A stretch of 64,000 nucleotides of DNA from Maritalea mobilis. Its GTDB lineage: Bacteria; Pseudomonadota; Alphaproteobacteria; Rhodobacterales; Rhodobacteraceae. The stretch covers positions 1,736,001-1,800,000 of the forward strand of contig NZ_JAHVKE010000001.1 of assembly GCF_019800885.1 (NCBI RefSeq), written 5' to 3'. Of the stretch, positions 28,583-36,838 are shown piece after piece. Below the pieces are notes generated by a model. It was given only the letters and a program-made list of their open reading frames with translations, was not told the DNA's origin and did not search any database. The translations under genes were made by a program, and so were the position numbers. How positions within the stretch are numbered: the stretch's first letter is position 1; every line of letters begins with the position of its first letter.

Positions 28583-29263
28583 TCAGGCTGCGCTCGACCG
28601 ACCCACCTTGGAGGAAACGCCGGGAAGCTTGGGGAAATCGACATTGGAGTCCGGGAAGTCCTCCAACGGACCAAAGACCGGCGTGCGCGCCAGAACAGCA
28701 TCACGCTGTTCACGCTTGGCGATCAGAAGCTCGATGCGCTTGGCCAATCCCGGGTAAACACGCGGTTCAAGAACGGGTTTATGACCGAGGTAACGGCGAT
28801 AGAAAGCACTGTGTTCCGGCCGGACGGGAGCCAGTGCAATGTCCACGTCGTAGAAGATCGTGGCCAGAACCGGCACACGGAGCGTCAGGAAATTCAGCGG
28901 CACGCGCTGCTGGCGCGCCGTGGGGTCCACGACGAACCTGGTCGGATCGAGGATTATCTCGCCGCGCTCCAGATTTTCCTTGAGTTCGGGAAAAACCTCC
29001 AACGTCGGCGAGATCGGCGAAGCCGCCGTCACGATGTGAAGGCGCACCGCAGAGAGGATCTTGCCGTCCATCTCGACCGCGACCTGGACGCAGTTCTCGG
29101 TCTCGTCGAACGGGTCGGTCATGATTCCGCGCTCATCCTCGGCGATCGAATTTTCGGCGCGATAGCACTTGTAGCGCAGGCGATAGACCTCCTTGAGGCT
29201 CTCATTATCGGTGAGAACTCGGTAGCGGGAGTGCTTCAGTGCACTAATGACCTGCTCGTTCAT
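28583..29263 (-). CDS. LuxI/FeeM-like N-acyltransferase (autoinducer-synthase fold)
   Basis: A 226-residue GNAT-fold protein. The N-terminal SRYRVLTDNESLKEVYRLRYKCYRAENSIAEDERGIMTDPFDETENCVQV resembles the acyl-carrier-protein-binding front of LuxI and FeeM enzymes (conserved Arg-Tyr and D-x2-D-x2-x). MDGKILSAVRLHIVTA is the GNAT strand with Arg. It is closer to N-acyl amino acid synthases (FeeM type) than to classical acyl-homoserine-lactone synthases. The start at 29263 is set by AAGGAG. The product is likely a long-chain N-acyl amine or amino acid, perhaps a signal. It is surrounded by two-component genes. Confidence 0.78.
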   Translation of the reverse strand: MNEQVISALKHSRYRVLTDNESLKEVYRLRYKCYRAENSIAEDERGIMTDPFDETENCVQVAVEMDGKILSAVRLHIVTAASPISPTLEVFPELKENLERGEIILDPTRFVVDPTARQQRVPLNFLTLRVPVLATIFYDVDIALAPVRPEHSAFYRRYLGHKPVLEPRVYPGLAKRIELLIAKREQRDAVLARTPVFGPLEDFPDSNVDFPKLPGVSSKVGRSSAA

Positions 29264-29468
29264 GAGCGCTCCTTGCGCTTGGGCGCGATTTTGGCGTGGT
29301 GCGACGCACAAAGCGACCGCAGTCATCGCAACCAGTGGGTTGCTGCATTAGGGTCTTGAAACCGGCCTCGGTGGCATCGGATCGCAATGTCCGGTTGAGC
29401 TGGCGAAGCCAGTCGGTAGCAAGTTGGACGGGTGCATCGGTGCAAGCCGGGGACGGTTTGCTTGCCAC
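29244..29468 (-). CDS. Possible small protein upstream of the acyltransferase
   Basis: A 74-codon frame with a GTG start at 29468 and GGAAAGG nearby. It overlaps the acyltransferase start by 20 bases. Its middle part reads like protein (LATDWLRQLNRTLRSDATEAG, with a CDDC pair) but I recognise no family and the C-terminus is Arg/Ser rich. It could be a small regulator or chance. Confidence 0.3.
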   Translation of the reverse strand: MASKPSPACTDAPVQLATDWLRQLNRTLRSDATEAGFKTLMQQPTGCDDCGRFVRRTTPKSRPSARSAHERAGH

Positions 29469-29954
29469 GACCCAGCCCTTTCCGAGGAAAGCTTGAGTTG
29501 AACAGATTACCGTCTTATCAAGAGGTTAAACTGCAGAACGGCTATTGCAAGCCGATTTGTCCACAAAGCACAAATATGCCGCGGACTGTTTCCTTTCTGA
29601 GCACAATAAGGGTAGTTCTGCGCGGCCTCGACCGGAAGAACGGTGAGGCAACACCAGCCGTTTTCGCTGCGTTGCAGCTTATTGTTGAGGTGAGCGCTGA
29701 ACCCATCCGCGCAACTTCAGCTCGCGCCTGTAGATTTTCAAATCGGTTTGGACGTTACAAAGCCACGTTGAGCATGACTTGAATGTCGGTCTCGCGGACG
29801 CCCGAGGCGGCGGAGGGACGGCGCAAGGAAAAGTGTCATTCCAAAGGCGAAAACGGCATACCCCGGCGGCAAACGTCTCTTCTCCGACAAAAATCAGCCC
29901 AAATCATTAGCGATAACAGAAGCGTCGGTGGGGGCCGATGATTCTGGAGACGTG
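29469..29954. other. Divergent intergenic region of the signalling island
   Basis: About 490 bases between the leftward acyltransferase side and the rightward response regulator gene. Base composition is visibly more AT-rich than its flanks, and a rightward 116-codon frame (29432-29782) matches nothing. It should hold promoters for both directions. I found no clear palindrome. Confidence 0.5.
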
Positions 29955-31064
29955 ATGAAAGTTATGTTGGTTGATGACGATCCGATTGCACTGGATCTCG
30001 TCGCACACTTTCTCGGTATTGCGACGCACCACAACGTCAACGCTGCCCCTTCGGCAGTCGCGGCGCTTGAAGCGATCTCCGATGCAAAGGACCCCTACGA
30101 CTGCTTCTTGTGCGACATCAAGATGCCGGACATGGACGGGATCGCCCTCGTTCGGGAGATCCGCCAATCGCCGGGGCATGAACATACACCGATCGTCATG
30201 ATGACTGCCTCGCAAGAGATGCAGGAACTGGGCCAGGCGTTTTCGGCGGGGGCGACGGACTATGTCAGCAAACCGGTTGACCTGCACGATCTGCCGCGGC
30301 GGCTGCAAGCGGCCCAACGGCTCGCCTTGGACAAGGCATGGCAAAGTCAGCAGGCGGGCCGGTCGGGCGAGGCAAGACGCGATGTCTACGATGCGGGAAA
30401 GAACTGGTTCCAGGACCCTGTCCCGGTGCGTGGCGTCGAGGGTTTGATCGACTATGTCGAATTCGAAAACTACCTCCGCCAGCTCGTGCGAAAGCCCAGG
30501 GCGCGGCTCTCGACCGTCGCGGTTCGGATCGCCGACGAAGATCGGCATTCTGCGATGCGGTCCTTGTCAGGGTTCGAGGCCGCACTGACCCTTGTCGGCG
30601 ATGCCATTCGCGGCGCCCTCCTGACAGATGGTGGGGTGATGTCATACCGTGGTGACGGCACGTTTCTTTGCATCTTGGAACGGCGGATGAAGCTGTGGCC
30701 GAGTGCCGATCGTGAGACGACCCTGAACGCGCTTTGCCAAGACATCGCCGAAGAACGATCGCAGACGCCCGTTCTTCTGCTGGTTGGCCAGGAAGTCCCG
30801 CTTGGCCAAGGGGCCTACGCCGATGCGCTTGATGCGCTGGCCACGGCAGTTCTCAGCGCCGAGGCGCGCAGCGTTGCGCATGGCGACGTCTACGGCCAGG
30901 ACATGCACGCAAGGCAACAGCGCCCTCGATCGCTCATGCGACGTCATCCCGAAGAGGCACGTCTGGAAAAAAGTGCCTACTCGGACCTGCTGACGTCGCT
31001 CATGGACGACCGCAACGACGATCGCTGGCCCAACCGGCTCAATAGCCGCGGTCCGACTGGGTAA
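29955..31064 (+). CDS. Response regulator with degenerate GGDEF-like output domain (first)
   Basis: A 369-residue protein. Residues 1-125 form a full receiver: VMLVDDDP acidic pocket, phospho-Asp in CFLCDIKMPDMDG, Thr in VMMTASQ, Lys in VSKPVD. After a linker, residues about 165-310 look like a worn GGDEF fold: VEFENYLRQL, RLSTVAVRIAD, then MSYRGDGTFLCIL in place of the GG(D/E)EF loop, so cyclase activity is not expected. The tail is charged. Start at 29955 with GGAGA upstream. It begins a rightward unit with a paralogous regulator and an Hpt protein. Confidence 0.88.
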   Translation: MKVMLVDDDPIALDLVAHFLGIATHHNVNAAPSAVAALEAISDAKDPYDCFLCDIKMPDMDGIALVREIRQSPGHEHTPIVMMTASQEMQELGQAFSAGATDYVSKPVDLHDLPRRLQAAQRLALDKAWQSQQAGRSGEARRDVYDAGKNWFQDPVPVRGVEGLIDYVEFENYLRQLVRKPRARLSTVAVRIADEDRHSAMRSLSGFEAALTLVGDAIRGALLTDGGVMSYRGDGTFLCILERRMKLWPSADRETTLNALCQDIAEERSQTPVLLLVGQEVPLGQGAYADALDALATAVLSAEARSVAHGDVYGQDMHARQQRPRSLMRRHPEEARLEKSAYSDLLTSLMDDRNDDRWPNRLNSRGPTG

Positions 31065-31075
31065 GGATATCTCAC

Positions 31076-32071
31076 ATGGACATGAAGATCCTTGCTGTCG
31101 ACGACGAACTTCTCTTTTGCGAACTGCTCTCGGCAGCGCTGAAGGAAATCGGTTACACCGACGCGAAATACACCACCTCTGCAAAGCAGGCGCTGGAATT
31201 CCTGAGCGTTCCCAGCAACAATTTCGATTGCTTTCTGGTCGACATCCAGATGGCACCGATGAACGGCATCGAGCTTGTCCGTCGCATCCGTGCCATCGAG
31301 CGGTTCCGTTACACGCCGATCATCATGATCACGGCAAACGCGGAAAAAGCGTCGATCGATAACGCGTTTCTTGCCGGTGCCAACGACTACATCACCAAAC
31401 CGCTCAAACCCGTCGAGCTGCAAGCGCGTCTCTCCATGGCCGCAAGCCTCGCGGAAGCGAGGCGGCAGACGCAGCTTCTAAACCAAAGCGTTGTCGACTC
31501 CGATGATGGTCAATCGGTGTCCTTCGCCTTTGACAAGCCTTACCTGATCGATGAACCGGATTGCCTGACAAGCGTCATGGCAATCGAAAACTACCTTCTC
31601 AAACTCGGAAATATTCGTCTCAAATCCAGTGCGGCCGTCGGGTTCCGCGTCGCCAATGCCCGCGGACTTCTCGATGAATTCGGCGGAGTGGATTTTTCGG
31701 ATATCATGGCCGACACGGCAACTGTGATCAGCAGCGCACTTGGGCGCACACCGCATTTGCTGGCTTACACCGGCAGTGGCCTTTTCGTCGCGGTCACGAA
31801 CGCAAAAACTGCGGACGAGTGGGAAAACGTGCGTTGGGAAGTGGCCGACATGATATCCCAACTGGGGCCGGTGTATGAAGGTGCCGGGTTGCGTCTGCCT
31901 GACGTCGTCATGGGCAAACCGGCCACCGTGAGGCTGTTGAGTTTGGAAAAGCCGACGAAGATGATCACACGGGCTATTGCGTCGGCCAGGAAAGCTATCT
32001 TTTCGGACAGTAACAAGTTAGACCAGTCAGTATATGGAAGTGCGAGCAAATATGCAGGTGTCATTGGATAG
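31076..32071 (+). CDS. Response regulator with degenerate GGDEF-like output domain (second)
   Basis: A 331-residue paralogue of the gene before it. The receiver has ILAVDDELLFCELL, phospho-Asp in CFLVDIQMAPMNG, the IMITANA switch Thr and ITKPLKP. The second domain (about 160-300) has VMAIENYLLKLGNIRLKSSAAVGFRVAN and HLLAYTGSGLFVAVT where a cyclase would have its signature. It lies 11 bases downstream of the first regulator. Its last 20 bases overlap the Hpt gene, so regulator and Hpt are translationally linked and probably interact. The output mechanism is unknown. Confidence 0.88.
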   Translation: MDMKILAVDDELLFCELLSAALKEIGYTDAKYTTSAKQALEFLSVPSNNFDCFLVDIQMAPMNGIELVRRIRAIERFRYTPIIMITANAEKASIDNAFLAGANDYITKPLKPVELQARLSMAASLAEARRQTQLLNQSVVDSDDGQSVSFAFDKPYLIDEPDCLTSVMAIENYLLKLGNIRLKSSAAVGFRVANARGLLDEFGGVDFSDIMADTATVISSALGRTPHLLAYTGSGLFVAVTNAKTADEWENVRWEVADMISQLGPVYEGAGLRLPDVVMGKPATVRLLSLEKPTKMITRAIASARKAIFSDSNKLDQSVYGSASKYAGVIG

Positions 32072-32405
32072 TGCGAAATACAAGCTGGTCGAAGAACATC
32101 TAGCGCGCCTTAAAGACGAGTTCAGGAAAAACCTGGACGAGCGCATCCTCAAGATCGAAACCTGTTGGATTGCAGCCAAAGACCCCGAACTGGCCGAAAA
32201 CGCTTTGGCGGTCGTGATCCACGAAGTTCATCGCCTTGCAGGTACGGCCGCATCTTTTGGCTTTCACGCGATCGGAGAGGAAGCCGCGCAACTGGACGCT
32301 CGATTGCAGAGCGCCCTCCAACAAAGCTTTTCGTGGAGCATGTTCGAAGAGTTCGATTCAAAGATCGAATACCTGCTGGACCTGCTTGAGGCGGAGTTGC
32401 CCTGA
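32052..32405 (+). CDS. Hpt domain phosphotransfer protein
   Basis: A 117-residue all-helical protein. VVIHEVHRLAGTAASFGFHAIG is the Hpt signature with the phospho-His in HRLAG; flanking helices (LVEEHLARLKDEFRKNLDERI and MFEEFDSKIEYLLDLLEAEL) form the four-helix bundle. I prefer the ATG at 32052 (GGAAG upstream) to the one at 32034. Nothing else is fused. It should pass phosphate between receivers, making the island a phosphorelay. The kinase at 26.1-27.5 kb lacks a fused receiver, so the stand-alone receiver at 33.1 kb could be the intermediate. Confidence 0.88.
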   Translation: MQVSLDSAKYKLVEEHLARLKDEFRKNLDERILKIETCWIAAKDPELAENALAVVIHEVHRLAGTAASFGFHAIGEEAAQLDARLQSALQQSFSWSMFEEFDSKIEYLLDLLEAELP

Positions 32406-33093
32406 ACCAAGCCAAGGCCTGACCTCCCCCCTGCGCCTGAACAACGACCAACATCCGGCGCCCATGGCCATGGAAGGCTGGGTCCCGGGTTTCTTTCGGG
32501 TGGTTTCCGAGTTGCGCCAGCAACCGCGCCCCTGTGCGAGAATTTGGCGGCGCATATCGCGCAGTTGCCCAACCAACGCCGACCGGCAAAATGGTCGACC
32601 GGCTTCAGCTTCCGGCTGGATGAACGCCCCGCGGTAGGTCAGCTGGATGTGGCTGCGGTGAAGGATCTGGTCGAAAATGGCAGGAGCCACCGTACACGCC
32701 CGTCCTGCTACGGAAGATCAAAGCGCCGTGCGTCGTCGGGCGATTGCTCCATCTGCCCAATCGGGGTAGTATCATAAGAGCTAGGGTCGCGGTTGGATGA
32801 AGGGTCCGCGCCAAGGCATGCCCGCCCCGATTTCTTCGAGCATCTGTTTTCGGGGGTGACCAACGGTTTGGCAGGAGGTAGAGCCTCTACCGGCCACGAC
32901 CGTTAACGCGCGACGGTCTTAGCCATCTCGTCTTTGCGGTCGCATACTGAACGGACCAAAGTGTGTTTTGCGGTCCGGCGCAGCAGTTTCTCTCAAGAGG
33001 AACTCACCGGCTGGAAATTTCGAAGAGCAGATGTGTAACGAGTGTTCGAGTCTCCGAAAGTGAACTTTAAGCCATTGATTCGTAAGGAATACC
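32406..33093. other. Intergenic region before the stand-alone receiver gene
   Basis: About 690 bases. A rightward frame near 32544-32720 (containing FSFRLDERPAVGQLDV) looks slightly protein-like and might be a decayed gene, but I cannot name a family. The last 150 bases, from about 32940, are AT-richer and should carry the receiver gene's promoter. No RNA or repeat seen. Confidence 0.45.
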
Positions 33094-33483
33094 ATGGCCG
33101 AAGAACTGAAACGCATCCTGCACGTCGACGACGACGAGGATATTCGCGCCATCGTCCAGCTTGCGCTTGAGGTCGTAGACAGTTTCGAGCTGCTGCAATG
33201 CGCCTCGGGAAAAGAGGCGTTGGAGAAAGCCTCTGAGTTCCGGCCCCAGCTCATCCTTCTGGACGTGATGATGCCATGTATGTCGGGCCAAACCCTGGCC
33301 AGCGAATTGGCAAAGGAAGAGCCGCTCCAGCATGTCCCGGTCGTGTTCGTCACGGCCAAAGCAGAAGCTGAGTTTACCGAACAACTGTTGGCCGAAGGTG
33401 CAACCGCTGTCATCACAAAGCCGTTCGATCCCATGACGTTAGGAAGCGAAATCAAAAGCATCTGGGACGAGAGCAAGCGTTAA
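33094..33483 (+). CDS. Single-domain response regulator
   Basis: A 129-residue CheY-like receiver with no output domain. RILHVDDDEDIRAIVQLAL carries the acidic pocket, LILLDVMMPCMSG the phospho-Asp, VFVTAKAE the switch Thr, and ITKPFDPMTLG the Lys. It is the fourth phosphorelay gene in the island and could shuttle phosphate between the membrane kinase and the Hpt protein. That wiring is inference. After it the DNA becomes remnant-rich. Confidence 0.92.
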   Translation: MAEELKRILHVDDDEDIRAIVQLALEVVDSFELLQCASGKEALEKASEFRPQLILLDVMMPCMSGQTLASELAKEEPLQHVPVVFVTAKAEAEFTEQLLAEGATAVITKPFDPMTLGSEIKSIWDESKR

Positions 33484-33626
33484 GGAATGCCCGGATGCGC
33501 TGATCTGCCAGCGTCTCCAAGCTCATGCTCGCCAGCATCCTCCCACGCGCTTCTCCGGCATGCGTGAGCCGCGTCCACGTGAGACTTGCCGAACGGATTT
33601 GCGATTTGGGTTTGAGCTGAATTCGC

Positions 33627-34067
33627 TTGATATTCTGGCGACCCCTCGAGGACGATCTGCCTTACGGACGCGACGAGGTGGTGCTGCGCCTGACGCCGCA
33701 AGGCGCGGCGCTCGGGCTATCCGAAGACGAGATTGGCGCGGAATTGTTCGCCCGCCTGCGCGGGATCACGGCGGCCGAGTTTCCCGCCGGCACGCGCACG
33801 ACCGAGGTCACCGTGCGCCTGCCCGAAGCGGAACAGACCGCCGATTTCCTTGCGGCAACCCTGATCCGCGTTGCGCCGGGACAGTTCGTGCCTCTGGGCG
33901 AGATTGTCACGGCCGAGACCCTGCGCGCCTTTTCCACCATCACGCGGGAAAACGGGCGCCGCCTCGTGACCGTCACCGGCGATCTTTCCGAAGACAACCC
34001 CGCCCGCGCCGCCGAGATCGGAACCCTCTTGCAAGAGGACCTGCTGCCCGATCTGGCAATCCGCTAA
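33627..34067 (+). pseudogene. Fragment of an RND efflux transporter
   Basis: From LPYGRDEVVLRLTPQGAALG (33657 on) through GITAAEFPAGTRTTEVTVRLPEAE to FSTITRENGRRLVTVTGDLSEDNPARA, this is part of the periplasmic porter domain of an inner-membrane RND pump. Only about 137 codons of a normally 1000-residue protein are left, with no membrane helices, so it is dead. It ends a few bases before a transposase remnant, suggesting an IS insertion or deletion broke it. There is no ribosome site or plausible start. Confidence 0.8.
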
Positions 34068-34090
34068 AATCTCGATTGGGATCTGAGCGG

Positions 34091-34336
34091 ATTGTCGGTG
34101 CCAACTGGCTCCGCGAAGCCCTTGCAGACAAGGGGATCGTGCCCTGCATCCCCGCCCGGCGCGGGCGGAGGAAACCCGCCAGTCACGACCGGAAGCTCTA
34201 CAAGCAACGCCACAGGGTCGAGAACCTCTTTGCCCGCCTCAAGGACTGGCGCCACATCGCCACCCGCTACGACAGATGCTGCGAGCTGTTCCTCTCCGCC
34301 ATCTGCATCGCCGCAACCGTCATGTTCTGGTTATGA
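34091..34336 (+). mobile_element. IS5-type transposase, C-terminal remnant
   Basis: The last 81 codons match the end of IS5-family (IS427-like) transposases: NWLREALADKGIVPCIP, then YKQRHRVENLFARLKDWRHIATRYDR with the catalytic Glu (E of the DDE triad) in RHRVENLFARLKDW, and SAICIAATVMFWL. The first two-thirds, including both catalytic Asp residues, is gone. No terminal inverted repeat is visible. It directly follows the RND fragment. Confidence 0.85.
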
Positions 34337-34449
34337 GTCCTGACCCTAGGCTGAGCCGCTTGTGACCGTGATCCAACACGCGGATACTTGAGATCAACGA
34401 AAATGCGTTCGACTGGCGGAAGGCGGCTTGCCTGTCGAGAGGAGTACGA

Positions 34450-34860
34450 ATGAACGATAATCCAATCACCGGGCAATGCCTTTGTGGCGCTGTGAAATTC
34501 CGAATATCGGGAGAATTCCAAGCCTTTTTCCTGTGTCACTGCTCCCGCTGCCGTAAGGACAGCGGCTCGGCCCATTCTGCAAACTTGTTTTCGTCCACGG
34601 CCAGTCTCACCTGGGTGTCAGGGGTGGAAAGTATCAAGACATTCGAACTTTCCGGTACACGCCACGTGAAGTGCTTTTGCTCCGACTGCGGGTCTGCGCT
34701 TCCAGTTTCCCAGCCGGAGCTTGGTTTGCTTGTGGTGCCGGCAGGGTCGCTCGACAGCCGGATCGACATACGACCCAACGCGCATATCTGTTGGTCCAGT
34801 CGCGCGGATTGGGATAACGATCTTGCCTCCATCGACAGGATCGAGGGGCTTCCAGCCTGA
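34450..34860 (+). CDS. GFA (glutathione-dependent formaldehyde-activating)/CENP-V family protein
   Basis: A 136-residue zinc protein. GQCLCGAVKFRISG and FFLCHCSRCRKDSGSAHSANLF give Cys pairs for the first zinc; HVKCFCSDCGSALP gives the other Cys set. This fold covers Gfa, which was proposed to speed the glutathione-formaldehyde reaction, and many proteins of unknown role. The gene is intact, preceded by GAGAGGAG, and stands alone between transposase remnants and a dispersed repeat, so it may have been acquired horizontally. Confidence 0.88.
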   Translation: MNDNPITGQCLCGAVKFRISGEFQAFFLCHCSRCRKDSGSAHSANLFSSTASLTWVSGVESIKTFELSGTRHVKCFCSDCGSALPVSQPELGLLVVPAGSLDSRIDIRPNAHICWSSRADWDNDLASIDRIEGLPA

Positions 34861-35267
34861 ATGGTCGAACCGATGAAGTGTCTCGGGCAACAACCTGACC
34901 ATGAGGACGGGACCGTCAGCTTCATCTGCGCAGCCGACACTCAGCCTTGCCGTGATGCCGTGGCTTGCATGAATGTCCGGACCGATGAAGCTACGGCGGG
35001 TCATGGTTAGTCGACACGAACGGCCGGTTCGGGGTGGAGGTGCAAATGCCGTGACCTCGAGAGCGAAGGCGCGAAGTGGAATTTCGCTGCGTCGGTCACG
35101 AATGGCCGTACTGTCCACGCTGCCAAACTGTGCGTGCAGGCATGACTGATCGTCGAATGGCGACGGGCGCGTCAATCCATCGACCAAGGTAGAAGACGGC
35201 CGCCCGTTGCAGGTAAGACCAATGATCGCCAAGAGGGCGTTAAGTGACACAAGCCTGTCGCAGCCTG
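34861..35267. other. Intergenic region with dispersed repeat
   Basis: About 400 bases after the GFA gene, before the convergent SDR stop codon. It contains one copy of a repeat shared with 56.2 kb (34931-34997). The remaining stretch to 35267 shows no recognisable frame on either strand. Confidence 0.5.
34931..34997 (+). repeat. Dispersed intergenic repeat, copy 1
   Basis: CAGCCGACACTC, then GCCGTGATGCCG, GGCTTGCAT, AATG and AAGCT-CGGCG occur in the same order and spacing here and at 56219-56285, with about ten scattered differences. Both copies follow coding or pseudogene ends. The repeat is not coding in an obvious way. Confidence 0.7.
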
Positions 35268-36032
35268 TCAATCACAGACAAGCCCGCCGTCGACTACCAG
35301 CGTCTGGCCGGTCACCGCGCGCGACCACGGCGAGGCGAAGAACAACACCGCGTCGGCCAGATCCTCGGGTGTGGTGACGCGGCCGAGCGGCGTCAGCCCG
35401 GCGATCATGTCGAACACCGCCTCGGGCGTCGCGGCACTGGCGTCGGTGGTGCGCAGCAACCCGCCCGCCACCATGTTGACCCGCACGCCGAGCGGCCCAA
35501 GATCCTTGGAAGCGGTGCGTGTGAAGGCCATCAGCGCCGCCTTGGCCGCCGTGTAGTCGTGATAAGGCACCACTGGGTTCTGCACGAGGTTCGTGCCGAT
35601 GGTTACGACGCTGCCGCCACCCTCGGCCTCGAAATGGGGGCGCATCGTCTGGATGGCGTGCAACGCCCCGCCCACGGCGACCTCGGCCTGTCGGGCCATC
35701 GCGGGCCATGTCAGCGTGTCGATCTTGGCCCGGTCGTCGCCGTTAAACGAAAAATCTGCCAACGCATTATGCACAAGGGTCGTCGGCGGGCCGAGCCGGT
35801 CGGCTACGTCGGCCACCATGGCGGAAACGGCATCTGTATCCGTGACATCGGCCTTGAAGGCCATTGCGCCGGGGCCAAGCTCTTCGGCCAAAGCCTCGGC
35901 CTGTGCGGCGCTGTTGCGGTAATTGATCGCGACGCGGGCGCCCTCGCGGGCAAAGGCGCGGGCGATCGCGGCGCCAAGGCCGCGCCCTGCGCCGGTGATC
36001 AGGACGGTTTGGGTGTCGAGTGCTTGCGCCAT
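35268..36032 (-). CDS. Short-chain dehydrogenase/reductase, fourth gene of the thi operon
   Basis: A 254-residue classical SDR. TVLITGAGRGLGAAIARAFA is the NAD(P) loop with the TGxxxGxG motif; active-site Tyr and Lys are in YHDYTAAKAAL and the catalytic Ser position is in VVTIGTNLVQN, where Thr or Asn replaces the usual Ser. NMVAGGLLRTTDASAATPE and VTGQTLVVDGG complete it. It looks like a FabG-type 3-oxoacyl reductase but the missing Ser is unusual. The ATG at 36032 (GGAGG upstream) lies next to the thiD stop. No thiamine role is known, so either it is co-regulated by chance or acts on a pathway intermediate. Confidence 0.85.
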   Translation of the reverse strand: MAQALDTQTVLITGAGRGLGAAIARAFAREGARVAINYRNSAAQAEALAEELGPGAMAFKADVTDTDAVSAMVADVADRLGPPTTLVHNALADFSFNGDDRAKIDTLTWPAMARQAEVAVGGALHAIQTMRPHFEAEGGGSVVTIGTNLVQNPVVPYHDYTAAKAALMAFTRTASKDLGPLGVRVNMVAGGLLRTTDASAATPEAVFDMIAGLTPLGRVTTPEDLADAVLFFASPWSRAVTGQTLVVDGGLVCD

Positions 36033-36034
36033 GG

Positions 36035-36838
36035 TCAGGCCTCCGGAAGGAACGCGTGGAAGTGGTGGACGGGGCCGTGGCCGGAGCCGACGGATAGCTC
36101 GCCTGATCGGGCGATGGCCTCGGCGATGTAGGATTTCGCCCGCGCCACGGCCTCGGGCAGCGGCAGGCCATGGCCCAACTGCGTCGCCAGCGCCGAGGAC
36201 AGGGTGCAGCCGGTGCCATGCGTGTTGCGCGTGGCATAACGTGTGCCCTCGATCCAATGGGCGCCCTCTGCGGTCAGGAGCAGATCCGGACTTTCATCGC
36301 TTTCAAGATGCCCGCCCTTCAACAAAACCGCCTTTGGCCCCAGTGCCAGCAAAGCTTGCGCCTGCGCTTCCATGCCGGGCCGATCCGTTGCCATGTCGGT
36401 GTGCAGCAGGTCCGCCGCCTCAGGCAGGTTCGGCGTGATGACCGAAGCCAGCGGCAAAACTCGGCCGCGCAGGGTGGCCACGGCCTCGGTCGCCAGCAGG
36501 CGATCGCCCCCCTTGGCCACCATGACCGGGTCCAGAACCACGGGCACAGACAGGCCTGAGAGCGCCTCGGCCACAGCCTCGATGATCGCGGCGCTGCCCA
36601 GCATGCCGATCTTCACGGCGTCGATGCGGATGTCGTCGTGGATGGCGGCGATCTGAGCGGCCACCATGTCGGGCTCGGTCAGCGTCACGGCGCGTACCCC
36701 TTGCGTGTTCTGCGCCGTCAGCGCCGTGATCGCGGCCATGCCATAGCCGCCATTGGCCGAAATCGCCTTGAGATCGGCCTGGATGCCGGCCCCGCCGGAG
36801 GGGTCGGATCCTGCGATGGACAGGATGTTGGGGATCAT
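36035..36838 (-). CDS. thiD: Hydroxymethylpyrimidine/phosphomethylpyrimidine kinase
   Basis: A 267-residue ribokinase-fold enzyme that phosphorylates HMP and HMP-P for thiamine synthesis or salvage. ILSIAGSDPSGGAGIQADLKAI is the substrate-binding start, VVLDPVMVAKGGDRLL the middle motif, and NTHGTGCTLSSALATQLG the anion hole with catalytic Cys. ATGA overlaps the thiE stop. It is the third gene of thiM-thiE-thiD under the TPP riboswitch. The longer frame into thiE is an artefact. Confidence 0.96.
   Translation of the reverse strand: MIPNILSIAGSDPSGGAGIQADLKAISANGGYGMAAITALTAQNTQGVRAVTLTEPDMVAAQIAAIHDDIRIDAVKIGMLGSAAIIEAVAEALSGLSVPVVLDPVMVAKGGDRLLATEAVATLRGRVLPLASVITPNLPEAADLLHTDMATDRPGMEAQAQALLALGPKAVLLKGGHLESDESPDLLLTAEGAHWIEGTRYATRNTHGTGCTLSSALATQLGHGLPLPEAVARAKSYIAEAIARSGELSVGSGHGPVHHFHAFLPEA

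Noticed and set aside
32406-33093. Decayed gene between the Hpt and lone receiver genes
   Set aside because: A few protein-like residues (FSFRLDERPAVGQLDV) are not enough to name a family or claim a gene.
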